From DASQFQ01 sp963802905 (GTDB lineage: Bacteria > Actinomycetota > Thermoleophilia > Solirubrobacterales > Solirubrobacteraceae), in contig CAWDKH010000019.1 of NCBI GenBank assembly GCA_963802905.1, positions 1-64,000 of the forward strand: a stretch of DNA of 64,000 nucleotides. Reading direction: 5' to 3'. Under the pieces are notes generated by a model. That model was not told where the DNA came from, made no database searches, and saw nothing but the letters and a program-made list of their open reading frames with translations. Below, piece after piece: positions 24,545 through 33,577 of this stretch (the stretch's first letter is position 1; the number at the start of each line of letters is the position of its first letter). The translations under genes and the position numbers were made by a program.

Positions 24545-27079
24545 GTGGAGCTGCTGGAGCGGGACCGGGCCCTGGCCGCGCTCGCCGAGGCGCACGCCGT
24601 CGCCACGCGCGGCAGCGGTCGCGCGGTCGTCGTCAGCGGCGAGCCCGGGATCGGGAAGACCGCACTCGTCACCCGCTTCACGCGCGACCTCGATGCACGG
24701 GTGCTGTGGGGCGCCTGCGACGACCTCTCGATCCCACGCCCGCTTGGCCCGTTCCGCGACCTCGCCGGCGATGTCGCGCCCGCGCTTGCGAGCGCCCTGG
24801 CGGCCGGCGCGGCACCGCACGAGATCCAGTCGCTGCTGATCGCCGAGCTGGGCGAGTCGACCGTGCTCGTCCTCGAAGACCTGCACTGGGCGGACGACGC
24901 GACGCTCGACGTCATCACCGTGCTCGGGCGACGGATCGGCACGCTGCCGGCGCTGCTCGTGCTCACGCTCCGCGGCGGCGAGGTGCCTCCGGCGCATCCG
25001 CTGCACGCGGTGCTCGGCGCCGTCGCCGGCACGTCGGCGTTCATCGAGCTCGACCCGCTCTCGCCGGGCGCCGTGGCCTCTCTGGCGGGCGACGACGGCG
25101 AGCTGTACGCGCTGACGGGCGGGAACCCGTTCTACGTGTCCGAGTTGCTCGCGGCCTCCGCCTCGGAGCTGCCGCCCTCGGTCGGCAACGCGGTGCTGGG
25201 GCGGGCGGCGCGGCTCGACGATGCGGCGCGGCGGCTCGTCGAGCTCGTGTCGGTGGTGCCACACCGGGTGAGCACGGGCGTGCTCGACGCGGTGATGCCG
25301 GACTGGGCGACCGCGGCGGAGCAGCCGGAGCGCCGGCAGCTGCTCGAGGTCCGGCCCGGGCACGTGAGCTTCCGCCACGAGCTGGCGCGGCACGCGATCC
25401 GCGCGAGCGTGCCGACCGCGCGCCGGCGGGGACTCCACGCGGAGATCCTGCGCGTGCTCCTGGCGAGCGACGGCGACCCGGCGGAGATCGTCCACCACGC
25501 AGAGGAGGCGGGCGACGCCGACGTCGTGGCCGAGTACGCGCTGGTTGCCGCGCGGCGCGCGTCGGCGCTGGACTCCAACCGCGAGGCGTACTCGCACTTC
25601 GCCAGGGCGGCGGACTTCGCGGACCGACTGCCGCAGGTGCAGCAGGCGGCGCTGGCCGAGGAGCTGGCCCAGGCCGCGTACGACGTCAACCGCCCCGAGG
25701 CCGCATTCGCGGCCATGGAGCGCGGCATCGGGCTCCATCGGGAGCTCGGCGACCAGCTGGCCGTCGGGCGCTGCACGCGGATCCTGTCGCGCTTCCACTG
25801 GTACGCGGGCGACGGGGAAACGGCCCGCCGCACCGCCCGCGCGGCGGTCGCGATCCTCGAGCGCCAGGGCGAGTCGGCCGAGCTGGCCCGCGCCTACAGC
25901 GGCCTCTCCCAGCTCGCGATGCTCGCCGAGCAGCGCGAGGAGGCGATCGCCTGGGGTGGGCGCGCGCTTGCGCTCGCCACCCGGCTCGGCGACGAGTCGA
26001 CCCGCGCGCATGCGCTGATCAACGTCGGGAGCGCCAAGCTCGAAGTCGATCCGGCTGCGAGCGCCGCTCTCCTCGAGGGGTACGCGATCGCGGACGCCGC
26101 CGGCGACCGCCACGAGGCGGCGCGCGCGCTGCTCAACCTCGGCTACTACCAGCTCAGCTGGGCACTCGCCGAGCCGGCGCTCCGCCACGCGCGCACGGGG
26201 CTGGCCTACGCGCGCGAGCACGAGGTGCACACGCTCGCCTCGTACGCCGCGTCGATGGTCGCTTGGCTGCAGCTGCGCGCCGGCGCGTGGGACGAGGCTG
26301 AGCGCGCCGCCCGCGCCGAGCTCGGGCAGGCGACGACCGTGCCGCGGCTGCTCGCCGAGACGGTGGTGTGCGAGCTCGCCGTCCGGCGCGGCGACGCCGA
26401 CGCCGCGGACCGGCTCGCCGACCTGGTCGCGAGGGCCGACCGCGCCGCGGAGCTTCAGCGCATCGTGCCGGCGCTGGCGCTGGCGATCGAATGGTCGCTG
26501 ACGCGTGGCGGGCCGCTGCCGCTCGAGCGCCTGCGCCGCGTGATCGGCGACATCGACTGGGACGAGCGACCCGGCTGCGATGCGACGCGGGCGGCCGCCT
26601 GGGCCGCTGTCGCCGGGCTCGACGTGCCCTGGTCAGGATCGTCTTCGGCACCCTATGCCGCGATGCTGCTGCGCGACTGGGCCGCCGCGGCCGACGCCTT
26701 CGGGGACGTCGGCTGGGACTACGACCGGGCGCTGATGCTCTCGCTCACTGACGACGGCGCGTCGCTGAGCGAGGCGCTCGCGATCGCGCGCCGCCTCGGC
26801 GCCGCGCCGCTCGCGGAGCGCGCGACCCGGCGGATGCGCCGCCTCGGCGTCACGGTCCCGCGCGGGCCGCGCGCGGCGACGCGCACCAACCCGGCCGGGC
26901 TGACCGCGCGCCAGCTCGAGGTGCTCGCGCTGCTGGTCGACGGGCTCACCAACGCGGAGATCGCCGAGCGGCTCGTCATCTCGCCGCGGACGGCCGAGCA
27001 CCACGTCGCGGCAGTGCTGAGCAAGCTCGGCGCCGACGATCGCCGCGGCGCCGCTCTTCGCGCCGCCGAGCTCGGCTAG
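24545..27079 (+). CDS. large ATP-binding LuxR-family regulator (LAL/MalT type)
   Basis: An 844-residue protein. The N-terminal AAA-type domain has Walker A SGEPGIGKTAL (about residue 30) and Walker B TVLVLEDLHWADDATLD (about residue 112). The middle (about 330-750) is TPR-like helical hairpins. The C-terminal LuxR helix-turn-helix is LTARQLEVLALLVDGLTNAE ... ISPRTAEHHVAAVLSKLGA. Such regulators integrate a ligand with ATP hydrolysis. GTG 24545 has TATCGT 6 bases upstream, fitting a leaderless message. The 124-base gap upstream is otherwise empty. Confidence 0.9.
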   Translation: MELLERDRALAALAEAHAVATRGSGRAVVVSGEPGIGKTALVTRFTRDLDARVLWGACDDLSIPRPLGPFRDLAGDVAPALASALAAGAAPHEIQSLLIAELGESTVLVLEDLHWADDATLDVITVLGRRIGTLPALLVLTLRGGEVPPAHPLHAVLGAVAGTSAFIELDPLSPGAVASLAGDDGELYALTGGNPFYVSELLAASASELPPSVGNAVLGRAARLDDAARRLVELVSVVPHRVSTGVLDAVMPDWATAAEQPERRQLLEVRPGHVSFRHELARHAIRASVPTARRRGLHAEILRVLLASDGDPAEIVHHAEEAGDADVVAEYALVAARRASALDSNREAYSHFARAADFADRLPQVQQAALAEELAQAAYDVNRPEAAFAAMERGIGLHRELGDQLAVGRCTRILSRFHWYAGDGETARRTARAAVAILERQGESAELARAYSGLSQLAMLAEQREEAIAWGGRALALATRLGDESTRAHALINVGSAKLEVDPAASAALLEGYAIADAAGDRHEAARALLNLGYYQLSWALAEPALRHARTGLAYAREHEVHTLASYAASMVAWLQLRAGAWDEAERAARAELGQATTVPRLLAETVVCELAVRRGDADAADRLADLVARADRAAELQRIVPALALAIEWSLTRGGPLPLERLRRVIGDIDWDERPGCDATRAAAWAAVAGLDVPWSGSSSAPYAAMLLRDWAAAADAFGDVGWDYDRALMLSLTDDGASLSEALAIARRLGAAPLAERATRRMRRLGVTVPRGPRAATRTNPAGLTARQLEVLALLVDGLTNAEIAERLVISPRTAEHHVAAVLSKLGADDRRGAALRAAELG

Positions 27080-27081
27080 CC

Positions 27082-27144
27082 GCGGGTTTCGCCCTCTGGG
27101 CGAATACCCGCAAGGGAACCTGGCCCCCTGGGCCAGCGTTCCCT
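27082..27144. terminator. two tandem hairpins between convergent genes
   Basis: Hairpin one pairs 27082-27094 with 27098-27111 (GCGGGTTTCGCCC against GGGCGAATACCCGC, one bulge, 3-base loop). Hairpin two pairs AGGGAACCTGGCC (27113-27125) with GGCCAGCGTTCCCT (27131-27144, one bulge). They separate the convergent LuxR and MetE-like genes and could stop transcription from both sides. No long U-tract follows, so they may need Rho or act as transcript-end stabilisers. Confidence 0.6.
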
Positions 27145-28273
27145 AGCCCCAGACCTCGTCGGCGACCTCCACGATCAGCCGCAGCTTGGCCAGCTGGTCG
27201 TCGATCGTGAGCTTGTTGCCCTCCTCGGTGGAGGAGAAGCCGCACTGGCCGGAGATGCACAGCTGGTCGACGTCGACGTACTTCGACGCCTCCTCGATCC
27301 GGCGCTTGAGCAGGTCCTTGTCCTCGAGCTGCGGCCGCTTGGTCGTGACGAGGCCGAGCACGACCTGCTTGCCCTTCGGGACGAAGCGCAGCGGCTCGAA
27401 GGTGCCCGAGCGCTCGTCGTCGTACTCGAGGAAGAAGCCGTCGACGTTGAGGTCGCCGAACAGCGCCTCGGCGACGAAGTCGTAGCCGCCCTCGGCCGCC
27501 CACATCGACTGGTTGTTGCCGCGACACAGGTGGGTGGTGATCGCGAGGTCGTCGGGCTTGTCCGCCAGCGCGCGGTTGATGTTGGCGATGTACTGCTCGT
27601 GCAGGTGGTCGGGGTCGCCGCCGATCGACTCGATGTGCGCGCGCTGCGCCGGGTCGTTGATGTAGGCGAGGCTCGTGTCGTCGAGCTGGAGGTAGCGGCA
27701 GCCGAGCGCGTGGACGCGCTTCGCCTGCTCGCCGTACGCCGCCGTCAGGTCCGACCAGAACTCGCCGATGTCGGGGTAGGCCGACTGATCGATCGAGGAG
27801 TTGCCGCCGCGGTAGTGGACCATGCTCGGCGACGGGATCGTGAGCTTGGGCGTGACGCCGTCCTGCACCGTGTCGCGCAGGAACGAGAACGCGTCGCCGA
27901 AGATCGGGCCGTCGCCGGGCAGCGCGATCTTGCCGTCCACGTGCATGGCGGGCGGCGCGTAGTCGTACTCGCCCTCCTCGTTGCGGAACTGCACGTGCAG
28001 GCTCTCGCCCTCGACCTGGCTGACGCCCTCGAGCGAGTAGATGAAGTCCATGTGCCACGAGGTGCGGCGGAACTCGCCGTCGGTGGCGTCCTGGAGGCCG
28101 ACGTCGCGCTGCTGCGCGACGACTTCGCGAATCGCGTCGTCCTCGACGGCGCGAAGCTCGGCGTCGTCGATCGTGCCGGCCTTGTGCTCGGCGCGCGCCT
28201 GGCGGAGGCGCTCGGGGCGCAGGAGGCTGCCGACGTGATCGCCGCGGAAGGGTGGGGAGGTTCGATGTGCCAT
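27143..28273 (-). CDS. cobalamin-independent methionine synthase-like protein (MetE C-terminal family)
   Basis: A 376-residue single-domain relative of the MetE catalytic barrel, as in YxjG/YxjH proteins. It begins FRGDHVGSLLRPERL; contains GLQDATDGEFRRTSWHMDF, LQLDDTSLAYIND, TTHLCRGN with the zinc-ligand His and Cys, FFLEYDDERSG, and near the end LCISGQCGFSS with the other zinc Cys. These enzymes transfer methyl groups to homocysteine or related thiols. It lies 1 base downstream of an ABC substrate-binding protein gene, so both are one operon and the transporter may supply its substrate or a sulfur source. Confidence 0.85.
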   Translation of the reverse strand: MAHRTSPPFRGDHVGSLLRPERLRQARAEHKAGTIDDAELRAVEDDAIREVVAQQRDVGLQDATDGEFRRTSWHMDFIYSLEGVSQVEGESLHVQFRNEEGEYDYAPPAMHVDGKIALPGDGPIFGDAFSFLRDTVQDGVTPKLTIPSPSMVHYRGGNSSIDQSAYPDIGEFWSDLTAAYGEQAKRVHALGCRYLQLDDTSLAYINDPAQRAHIESIGGDPDHLHEQYIANINRALADKPDDLAITTHLCRGNNQSMWAAEGGYDFVAEALFGDLNVDGFFLEYDDERSGTFEPLRFVPKGKQVVLGLVTTKRPQLEDKDLLKRRIEEASKYVDVDQLCISGQCGFSSTEEGNKLTIDDQLAKLRLIVEVADEVWG

Positions 28274-28274
28274 G

Positions 28275-29249
28275 TCAGTCTGCGTTCGCGCCTTTCCAGA
28301 TCATGTCTTCGACGGGGAATGTCTTCTCGATCACGCCGTACTTCTGGGTGTAGCCGATCAGGTCGGTGAGCTGCTCACGGTCGATCTCCGTCGGCCACAG
28401 CGGGAGCCGGATCTTCTGCACGACGTCGGGCGGGATCTTGGTGAACGTGGTGATCGTCTTGCGCGCCTCCTCCGGGTTGTCGGTGGCGTACTTCAGGGCC
28501 TTGTTGATCGCCCGCGAGAAGCCCTCGACGACCTTCTCGTTCTCGGCGATGTACTTGTCGGTGGTGGCGTAGGCGCCGTTGGGGAACAGCGGCCCCAGCG
28601 ACTGGTAGACGGGCAGCACCTCGTGCCCGCCGGCGCCCAGCACCTGGGTGAGGAACGGCTCGGGCGCCCAGATCGCGTCGACGCGCCCCTTCTCGAGCGC
28701 CGCCGGCATCTCCGGGAACGGGATCTCGGTGAGCTTGATCGAGTTCGGGTCCGCGCCCTCGGCCTCCATGGCCGCCTTCACCGTGACCTCGCCAACCCCT
28801 TTCAGGGCGTTGAGCGCGAGCGTCTTGCCCTCGAGGTCCTTCGGCCCGCGGATGTCGGAGTTCTTGGCCGACATGATGATCTGCCACTCCTTGTCCGCCG
28901 ACTTGGCGCCGTTGTCGGCGTTGGCGATCACCTTGATCGGAAGGTTCTTGGCGTGCGCCACGATCACCGGCACGTAGCCGAGGAAGGCGAACTGCGAGTC
29001 GCCCGCCACGAGGCTCGTCACGAGCTCGCTCCCGCCCTGCGCGAGCTGCGGCTCGATCTCGATCCCCTCCTCCTTGAAGTAGCCCTGGTCGCGGGCGATG
29101 TAGAGCGGCGCGGCGTTGGCGATCGGCAGCACGCCGACCTTCACCTTCGTCGTGCCTCCCTCGCCCGAGGCCGCCTGCTCGTCGTCTCCGCCGCACCCGC
29201 TCATCAGCGCGGCGCACACCAGCGCCGCGATCCCGAGATACCTGCGCAT
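28275..29249 (-). CDS. ABC transporter substrate-binding lipoprotein (NMT1/SsuA type)
   Basis: A 324-residue protein from ATG 29249 with a perfect GGAGG 6 bases upstream. The lipobox LMSGC (about residue 19) anchors it outside the membrane. The body VKVGVLPIANAAPLYIARDQ, then FLGYVPVIVAHAKNLPIKVI and GRVDAIWAPEPFLTQVL are typical of NMT1/SsuA-like proteins that bind sulfonates, taurine or thiamine precursors. No permease or ATPase gene is adjacent, so it must share a transporter encoded elsewhere. Pairing with a MetE-like gene suggests an organosulfur or methyl-donor ligand. Confidence 0.88.
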   Translation of the reverse strand: MRRYLGIAALVCAALMSGCGGDDEQAASGEGGTTKVKVGVLPIANAAPLYIARDQGYFKEEGIEIEPQLAQGGSELVTSLVAGDSQFAFLGYVPVIVAHAKNLPIKVIANADNGAKSADKEWQIIMSAKNSDIRGPKDLEGKTLALNALKGVGEVTVKAAMEAEGADPNSIKLTEIPFPEMPAALEKGRVDAIWAPEPFLTQVLGAGGHEVLPVYQSLGPLFPNGAYATTDKYIAENEKVVEGFSRAINKALKYATDNPEEARKTITTFTKIPPDVVQKIRLPLWPTEIDREQLTDLIGYTQKYGVIEKTFPVEDMIWKGANAD

Positions 29250-29305
29250 CTGTTGCCTCCTCGACAGCCGTCTCCCGTCGGGGATCATGCCCCGTTTCGC
29301 GCCCC

Positions 29306-29947
29306 TCAACGCACGAGGGCGAGCAGCATCCCGTCCCAGCTCTTCGCGCCGACCGTCTGGAGCCCGGTGGCGAGCAGCCGCGGCTCGGCGGCGATCGCCT
29401 CGACGACCCGGCGCGAGCCGGTCACGCGCGGGTCCTCGTCGTCCGGGTCGGTGAGCGCGCCGCGGCGGACGACGTTGTCGACCACGATCAGCGCCCCCGG
29501 CCGCACCTTGTCGAGCGCGAGCGCCAGGTAGTCAGCGCTGCTCTGCTTGTCGGCGTCGATGAAGACCAGGTCGAACGGGCCCGCGACGCCCGGCAGCGTC
29601 TCGAGCGCCGGCCCGACGACGATCTCGACGGCGTCGCCGACCCCGGCCCGGTCGAGGCTGGCCCGCGCCACCTCGGCGTGGTGGGGGTCGACCTCGAGCG
29701 TGACGACCCGCGCGCCCGCCCGGGCGAACCACAGCGTCGAGTAGCCGCCGAGCGTCCCGACCTCGAGCACCCGCTCCGCACCCACCATGCGGGCGAGCAG
29801 CTCGAGCAGCCTCCCTTGGAGCGGGGAGACGTCAGCCGGAGGCAGCCCGGCCTCGCGAGCGGCGTGCAGCACCGCCTCGAACGATTCGTCGGGCGGCAGG
29901 AGCCGCTCGGCGAGGTACGCGTCGACCGCCTCGGGGTCGCCGCTCAC
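29306..29947 (-). CDS. SAM-dependent O-methyltransferase (COMT/type 3 family)
   Basis: A 213-residue protein. Motifs are RVLEVGTLGGYSTLWFA (SAM-binding loop), VVTLEVDPHHAEVAR, DLVFIDADKQSSADYLALAL with the metal-binding Asp, and LIVVDNVVRRG with the second metal ligand, as in catechol/caffeoyl-CoA-type O-methyltransferases. GTG 29947 overlaps the stop of the upstream hypothetical gene (GTGA). Probably made from the same transcript as the two genes upstream. Confidence 0.88.
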   Translation of the reverse strand: MSGDPEAVDAYLAERLLPPDESFEAVLHAAREAGLPPADVSPLQGRLLELLARMVGAERVLEVGTLGGYSTLWFARAGARVVTLEVDPHHAEVARASLDRAGVGDAVEIVVGPALETLPGVAGPFDLVFIDADKQSSADYLALALDKVRPGALIVVDNVVRRGALTDPDDEDPRVTGSRRVVEAIAAEPRLLATGLQTVGAKSWDGMLLALVR

Positions 29948-30797
29948 AGCTCCGCCAGTCGCGCGCGCAACGTCGCCTCCAGCCGCTTCAGCGCCGCCTC
30001 CACCGCCTCGGTCTGCTCCGGTTGCAGCCCGCCCTGCAGCGCGGCGGCCGCCGCCTCCGCCACCGGCTCGCGGTGCTCCGCCAGCTCGTCGAGCCGGCGC
30101 GAGACGCCCTCCGACCCCCGCCAGCCCTCGAGCTCGGCCAGCGCCGTGTCGAGCGCCAGCGAGAGCTGGAGCGCGGCCTCGCGCCCCCGGCCCTGGTCAA
30201 AGTCGAGCCTGGCGCGCAGCGCGAAGTCCTCGCAGGCGAGCGCGACGTCGCGGCCGGACAGGACCGCGGCCAGCCGCTGCTGGGGCGCCAGCAGCACCGA
30301 GCGCTTCTCCTTCGGCGGCGGCAGCTCGGTCGCCTCCTCCCAGTCACCGTCCGCGACCTGCTCGCCCGGAGCCGTAGCCGACGCGGGTCGCCAGCGCCTG
30401 CGCCTCGCTCACCTCGGCGACGTACGGGTCGCTCGCGGACAGCCGGTGCCCGTGGATCGCGCTGTTGAGGACCACGAGCGCGTCGCGGACGGTCGCCTCC
30501 CGGGCCTCGACCGCCTTCTTCAGCCACTCATGGGCGCCGTCCGAGGGCAGCGGATTGGTCGCGATCACCGTCGCGCGCGTCACCGCGACCGCGTCGGGCC
30601 CGGCCCCCGGCGCAGCGGCACGCGGCCGCCGCCGTCCCAGTCGCCGGCGCGGTATCGGCCCGAGCTCGCCGATCACGACGATATGCCGCGGGTCATCCCC
30701 CGCATAGCGGCGGATGACGTAGCGGCCCGCCTCCGGGCCGAGGCGCCCGGCGAACTCCCACTGAACGAAGGAAAAGCGGCGGCTCGCGGCCGCTCAC
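29944..30797 (-). pseudogene. conserved-looking hypothetical protein, two frameshifts
   Basis: Three frames read one after another give a continuous protein of about 283 residues. GTG 30797 starts 3 bases after the stop of the cell-wall enzyme gene. Removing one base from CCGCCGC near 30775 joins it to FSFVQWEFAGRLGPEAGRYV ... DPRHIVVIGELG. Removing one C near 30359 (GGGCGAG) joins RVGYGSG to EQVADGDWEEA and a helical C-terminus ending at 29944, which overlaps the O-methyltransferase start. The total length (854 bases) is 2 more than a multiple of 3, as the two insertions require. No function is recognised; the second half is mostly amphipathic helix. Confidence 0.65.
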
Positions 30798-30799
30798 CC

Positions 30800-33316
30800 T
30801 TACTCGCCGCTGTGCGCCTCGGAGGCGCGCTCGGTGACCTTCAGCGCGTGCTTGGAGGGCTGGAGGCGCACCGTCGGGTTGTCGATCTCCTCGAGCCGGT
30901 CGATCAGCTTGATCCACTGCTTGGGCTTCAGCACGGCGTTGACTTGCTTGGAGGCCTTGGAGTTCGTGCCGTACAGCGGCTTCCATCCGACGTGGATGTG
31001 GTCGTTGTGATCGGCCATCGCCAGCGTGTTGTCGGCGCCGTCGAACTCCATCAGCGTGATGATCTGGTCCGGCCTCATCGTCCCCTGCAGCGTCAGCAGG
31101 CGGCGCACGGCGAGCTCGGTGATCGAGCCGGGGCCCTGGTTGCCGAGGATCGGGATGCCGTTGATCCGGGCGATGTCGACCGCGTTGCCCGACGAGTGCT
31201 GGGAGACGTTGCCCGACGTGGTCATCAGCCCGTGGCCGCAGCGCAGCGACGTCACGGTCGGGCGCATGCCCGAGGCGGCGAGGAACTCGAGCGTCGCCAG
31301 CACGCGGCGGTCGACCTGGCCGGTGCGGATGTCGTCGCGCCCGCAGGAGTAGAGCTCGATGCGCGGGTTGGCGAGCACGTGCTGGACGAGCGCTTCCTTG
31401 CTCATCAGCAGGATCTGGCCGATCGTGGGCTGCTTGGCGTCGGGGCCGAAGAAGGGGTTCTTGCCCGCGGCGCGGTAGATCGCCGTCGACTCGAGCAGCT
31501 TCCAGCCGTCGAGGATCGGCTTCGGATCGATGCGCGGGGCGCCGCGGCCGGCGGGGCGGATCTCGAACAGCACGTGCGGCGCCTGCGTGCTCGAGGTCTT
31601 GCCGATGCGGCCGAGGATCGTGCCGGCGACGACGCGCGAGCCCGGGCGCAGGCGCTTGATGCGGACGTCCTTGCGGTCGAGGCCGAAGACCTTCGAGAAG
31701 TAGTTCTTGAAGCTCGACGAGCCGTCGATCTTGCCGGTGCGCTCGAACTCCTGCTGCTTGCCGCCCGCGCGCCCGGCGTTGGGGCGCTGCGGGTTGGCGA
31801 ACAGGCGCAGCTTGGCGGTGGACGGCGCCTGCGGGGCGGGCTTGGCGACCGTCTTGCCCCGCGCCTCGCGCTTGTTGGCCTTGGCGGTCTTCTCGCGCTT
31901 CGTCGCCTTCTCGGTGGTCGAGGAGGCGGGCGCGGTCGGCGCGGCGTCCTTGGCCGGCAGCTTGAGCTCCTTGGCGACCTGCTTGGCGGTCGTCGTGCGC
32001 TGGCGCGGCGCGGGGTAGGACTTCGCGACCTTCGCCAGGCGCGCGTACGTGTAGGTGTTGCCGTAGGTGTCCTGGAGCTGGACGAAGTTGCCGAGGCGCT
32101 TGGACGTGCCGACGCGGACGATGCGGCCGTCGTTGACGGCGACGACCGGGGCGCCGCGGCGGGCGAAGACCTTGATGCCGCGGCGGTGCTTCGAACCCTC
32201 AACCACAAGTGCACGGTTACCTGCCTTGCGCGACCGCTTGCCGAGCTTCTTCGCCTCGGCCTCGGAGAGGTCGTCGGCGTAGGTGGCCTTGGCGGCGACG
32301 GGGAAGTGCCCCTGGGTCAGGCCGGTGAGCGAACCGACGAGGTTGGACGGCAGCCCACCGATCATGCGCGCGCGCATGAGGACGGAGTCGACGTACCAGT
32401 CGGCGTGGTTGTAGGCGAAGATCGCCTTGCGCAGATCCTGCTCGGCGCCGGCGGCCTTGAGGTAGCGGGCGGCGGCGAAGATCGCGTCGGGCGGGCTGAA
32501 CGGATCCTTCAGGCCGTCCTTGTTGGCGTCGACGCCGTACTGCTTCCAGGTCGTGGGCATGAACTGCATCCACCCGAGGGCGCCCGCGGAGGAGACGTTG
32601 AGGTTGCGGCCGTAGTCGGTCTCGATCTCGTTGATCGCCGCGAGGACCTCCCAGCGCACGCCGTACTCGATGCCGGCGGCCTGGTAGAGCGGGAGCAGGA
32701 ACGGCGGGATCCGGAACTTGTCGATGAAGAAGTTCGGGACGCCGATCGGAGCCGCGCCCGGCATCGCCAGCGAGAAGCCGGGGTTCGCCGTGGTCGGCGT
32801 GCCGTCGAGCGCGCGGCCGGGCGGGGTCGCGCGGGCCTTCTTCTTCGCCTCGCGCTTGAGCTGAGACTTCAGCTTCTTGGTGTTGAGGTTGCCGGCGCGG
32901 AACTTCTGGTTGCCCGCGGGCGCGGTCGTGGCTTTCGGGACCTGGCCGGTGGACTGGTTGGGCGCAGGCTTCGAGCCGGGCTTGTTGCCGCTGGCGGGCT
33001 TCGGCGTCGCGGTCGGCTTCGGCGCGGTGACGCCGGGGACGGCCGGGACGGTGGGAACGGGCAGCTGCGGCGTCGCCTGGGGCGTCGGCACGGCGATCAC
33101 GCCGTTGTCGATGATCTGCGAGATCGTGCCTGTGATGCCGGGGATCGAGATCGACGAGACGGGGGTGCCAGGCGGGACGTCGACGGTGCGCGTGATGCGC
33201 TCGCCCGTGATCAGGACGACCGTGACGGAGTGCAACTCGGCTCTGGCTGGGAGCGCAGCGACGCCGAGGCCAACCGTGGCCGCGATCACCGCGATGATCC
33301 CCTTCCGTCTGTTCAT
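30800..33316 (-). CDS. modular cell-wall enzyme: lytic transglycosylase, LytM-like and M15-like domains
   Basis: An 838-residue secreted protein. ATG 33316 is chosen because a clean signal peptide (MNRRKGIIAVIAATVGLGVA) follows; starts at 33352 and 33394 would bury it. After a Pro/Thr/Lys-rich linker comes an MltB-type transglycosylase (about 225-345): EVLAAINEIETDYGR with the catalytic Glu and SAGALGWMQFMPTTW. Next is a LytM/M23-like fold (about 400-600) interrupted by a 120-residue Ala/Lys/Thr-rich insert; its usual HxH is HVL, so it may be inactive. The C-terminal part (about 700-800) has SQHSSGNAVDIARI and DHNDHIHVGW, the metal-ligand pattern of M15-like D,D-carboxypeptidases. Likely role: peptidoglycan remodelling. 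Confidence 0.8.
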   Translation of the reverse strand: MNRRKGIIAVIAATVGLGVAALPARAELHSVTVVLITGERITRTVDVPPGTPVSSISIPGITGTISQIIDNGVIAVPTPQATPQLPVPTVPAVPGVTAPKPTATPKPASGNKPGSKPAPNQSTGQVPKATTAPAGNQKFRAGNLNTKKLKSQLKREAKKKARATPPGRALDGTPTTANPGFSLAMPGAAPIGVPNFFIDKFRIPPFLLPLYQAAGIEYGVRWEVLAAINEIETDYGRNLNVSSAGALGWMQFMPTTWKQYGVDANKDGLKDPFSPPDAIFAAARYLKAAGAEQDLRKAIFAYNHADWYVDSVLMRARMIGGLPSNLVGSLTGLTQGHFPVAAKATYADDLSEAEAKKLGKRSRKAGNRALVVEGSKHRRGIKVFARRGAPVVAVNDGRIVRVGTSKRLGNFVQLQDTYGNTYTYARLAKVAKSYPAPRQRTTTAKQVAKELKLPAKDAAPTAPASSTTEKATKREKTAKANKREARGKTVAKPAPQAPSTAKLRLFANPQRPNAGRAGGKQQEFERTGKIDGSSSFKNYFSKVFGLDRKDVRIKRLRPGSRVVAGTILGRIGKTSSTQAPHVLFEIRPAGRGAPRIDPKPILDGWKLLESTAIYRAAGKNPFFGPDAKQPTIGQILLMSKEALVQHVLANPRIELYSCGRDDIRTGQVDRRVLATLEFLAASGMRPTVTSLRCGHGLMTTSGNVSQHSSGNAVDIARINGIPILGNQGPGSITELAVRRLLTLQGTMRPDQIITLMEFDGADNTLAMADHNDHIHVGWKPLYGTNSKASKQVNAVLKPKQWIKLIDRLEEIDNPTVRLQPSKHALKVTERASEAHSGE

Positions 33317-33394
33317 CTTCGAGTACGCGTCCCCCCGCGCGTTGCTACGCATCGATTTACGAGCGTTTCGACGCCGCGGGTGCGACTCTTCCAC

Positions 33395-33577
33395 GAGGCC
33401 CCGGGACGATCGTCACGCTACTGAGTGGCTTGTGCACTTGCAATTAGAGAACGGTTAACCGCCCGATACCTTGCGCGTATTGCTCGTATTGGTAGGAACT
33501 CAGTCCTAATCAACGCCCGCACAACGTTACCTGAACCTCAAGTCAAGCCTTAGCCACCCATGGAAAGCGAGATTTCG
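33395..33577. other. AT-richer divergent intergenic region
   Basis: About 180 bases without a supported gene, noticeably richer in A and T than its surroundings. It contains a perfect palindrome CGGTTAACCG and an interrupted inverted repeat TAGGA-N6-TCCTA. It must hold the promoters of the secreted cell-wall enzyme (leftward) and the coiled-coil protein (rightward). No single -35/-10 pair stands out. Confidence 0.4.

Noticed and set aside
29250..29305. A SAM or cobalamin riboswitch before the MetE-like operon
   Set aside because: The gap is only 56 bases and contains just a ribosome-binding site and a short GGGGCATGATCCCC hairpin.
29678..33424. A stop-free plus-strand frame of more than 1,200 codons
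   Set aside because: It is antisense to the cell-wall enzyme, the hypothetical gene and the O-methyltransferase. Its composition is the Arg/Gly/Leu/Val-rich pattern of GC-rich shadow frames, with no domain.
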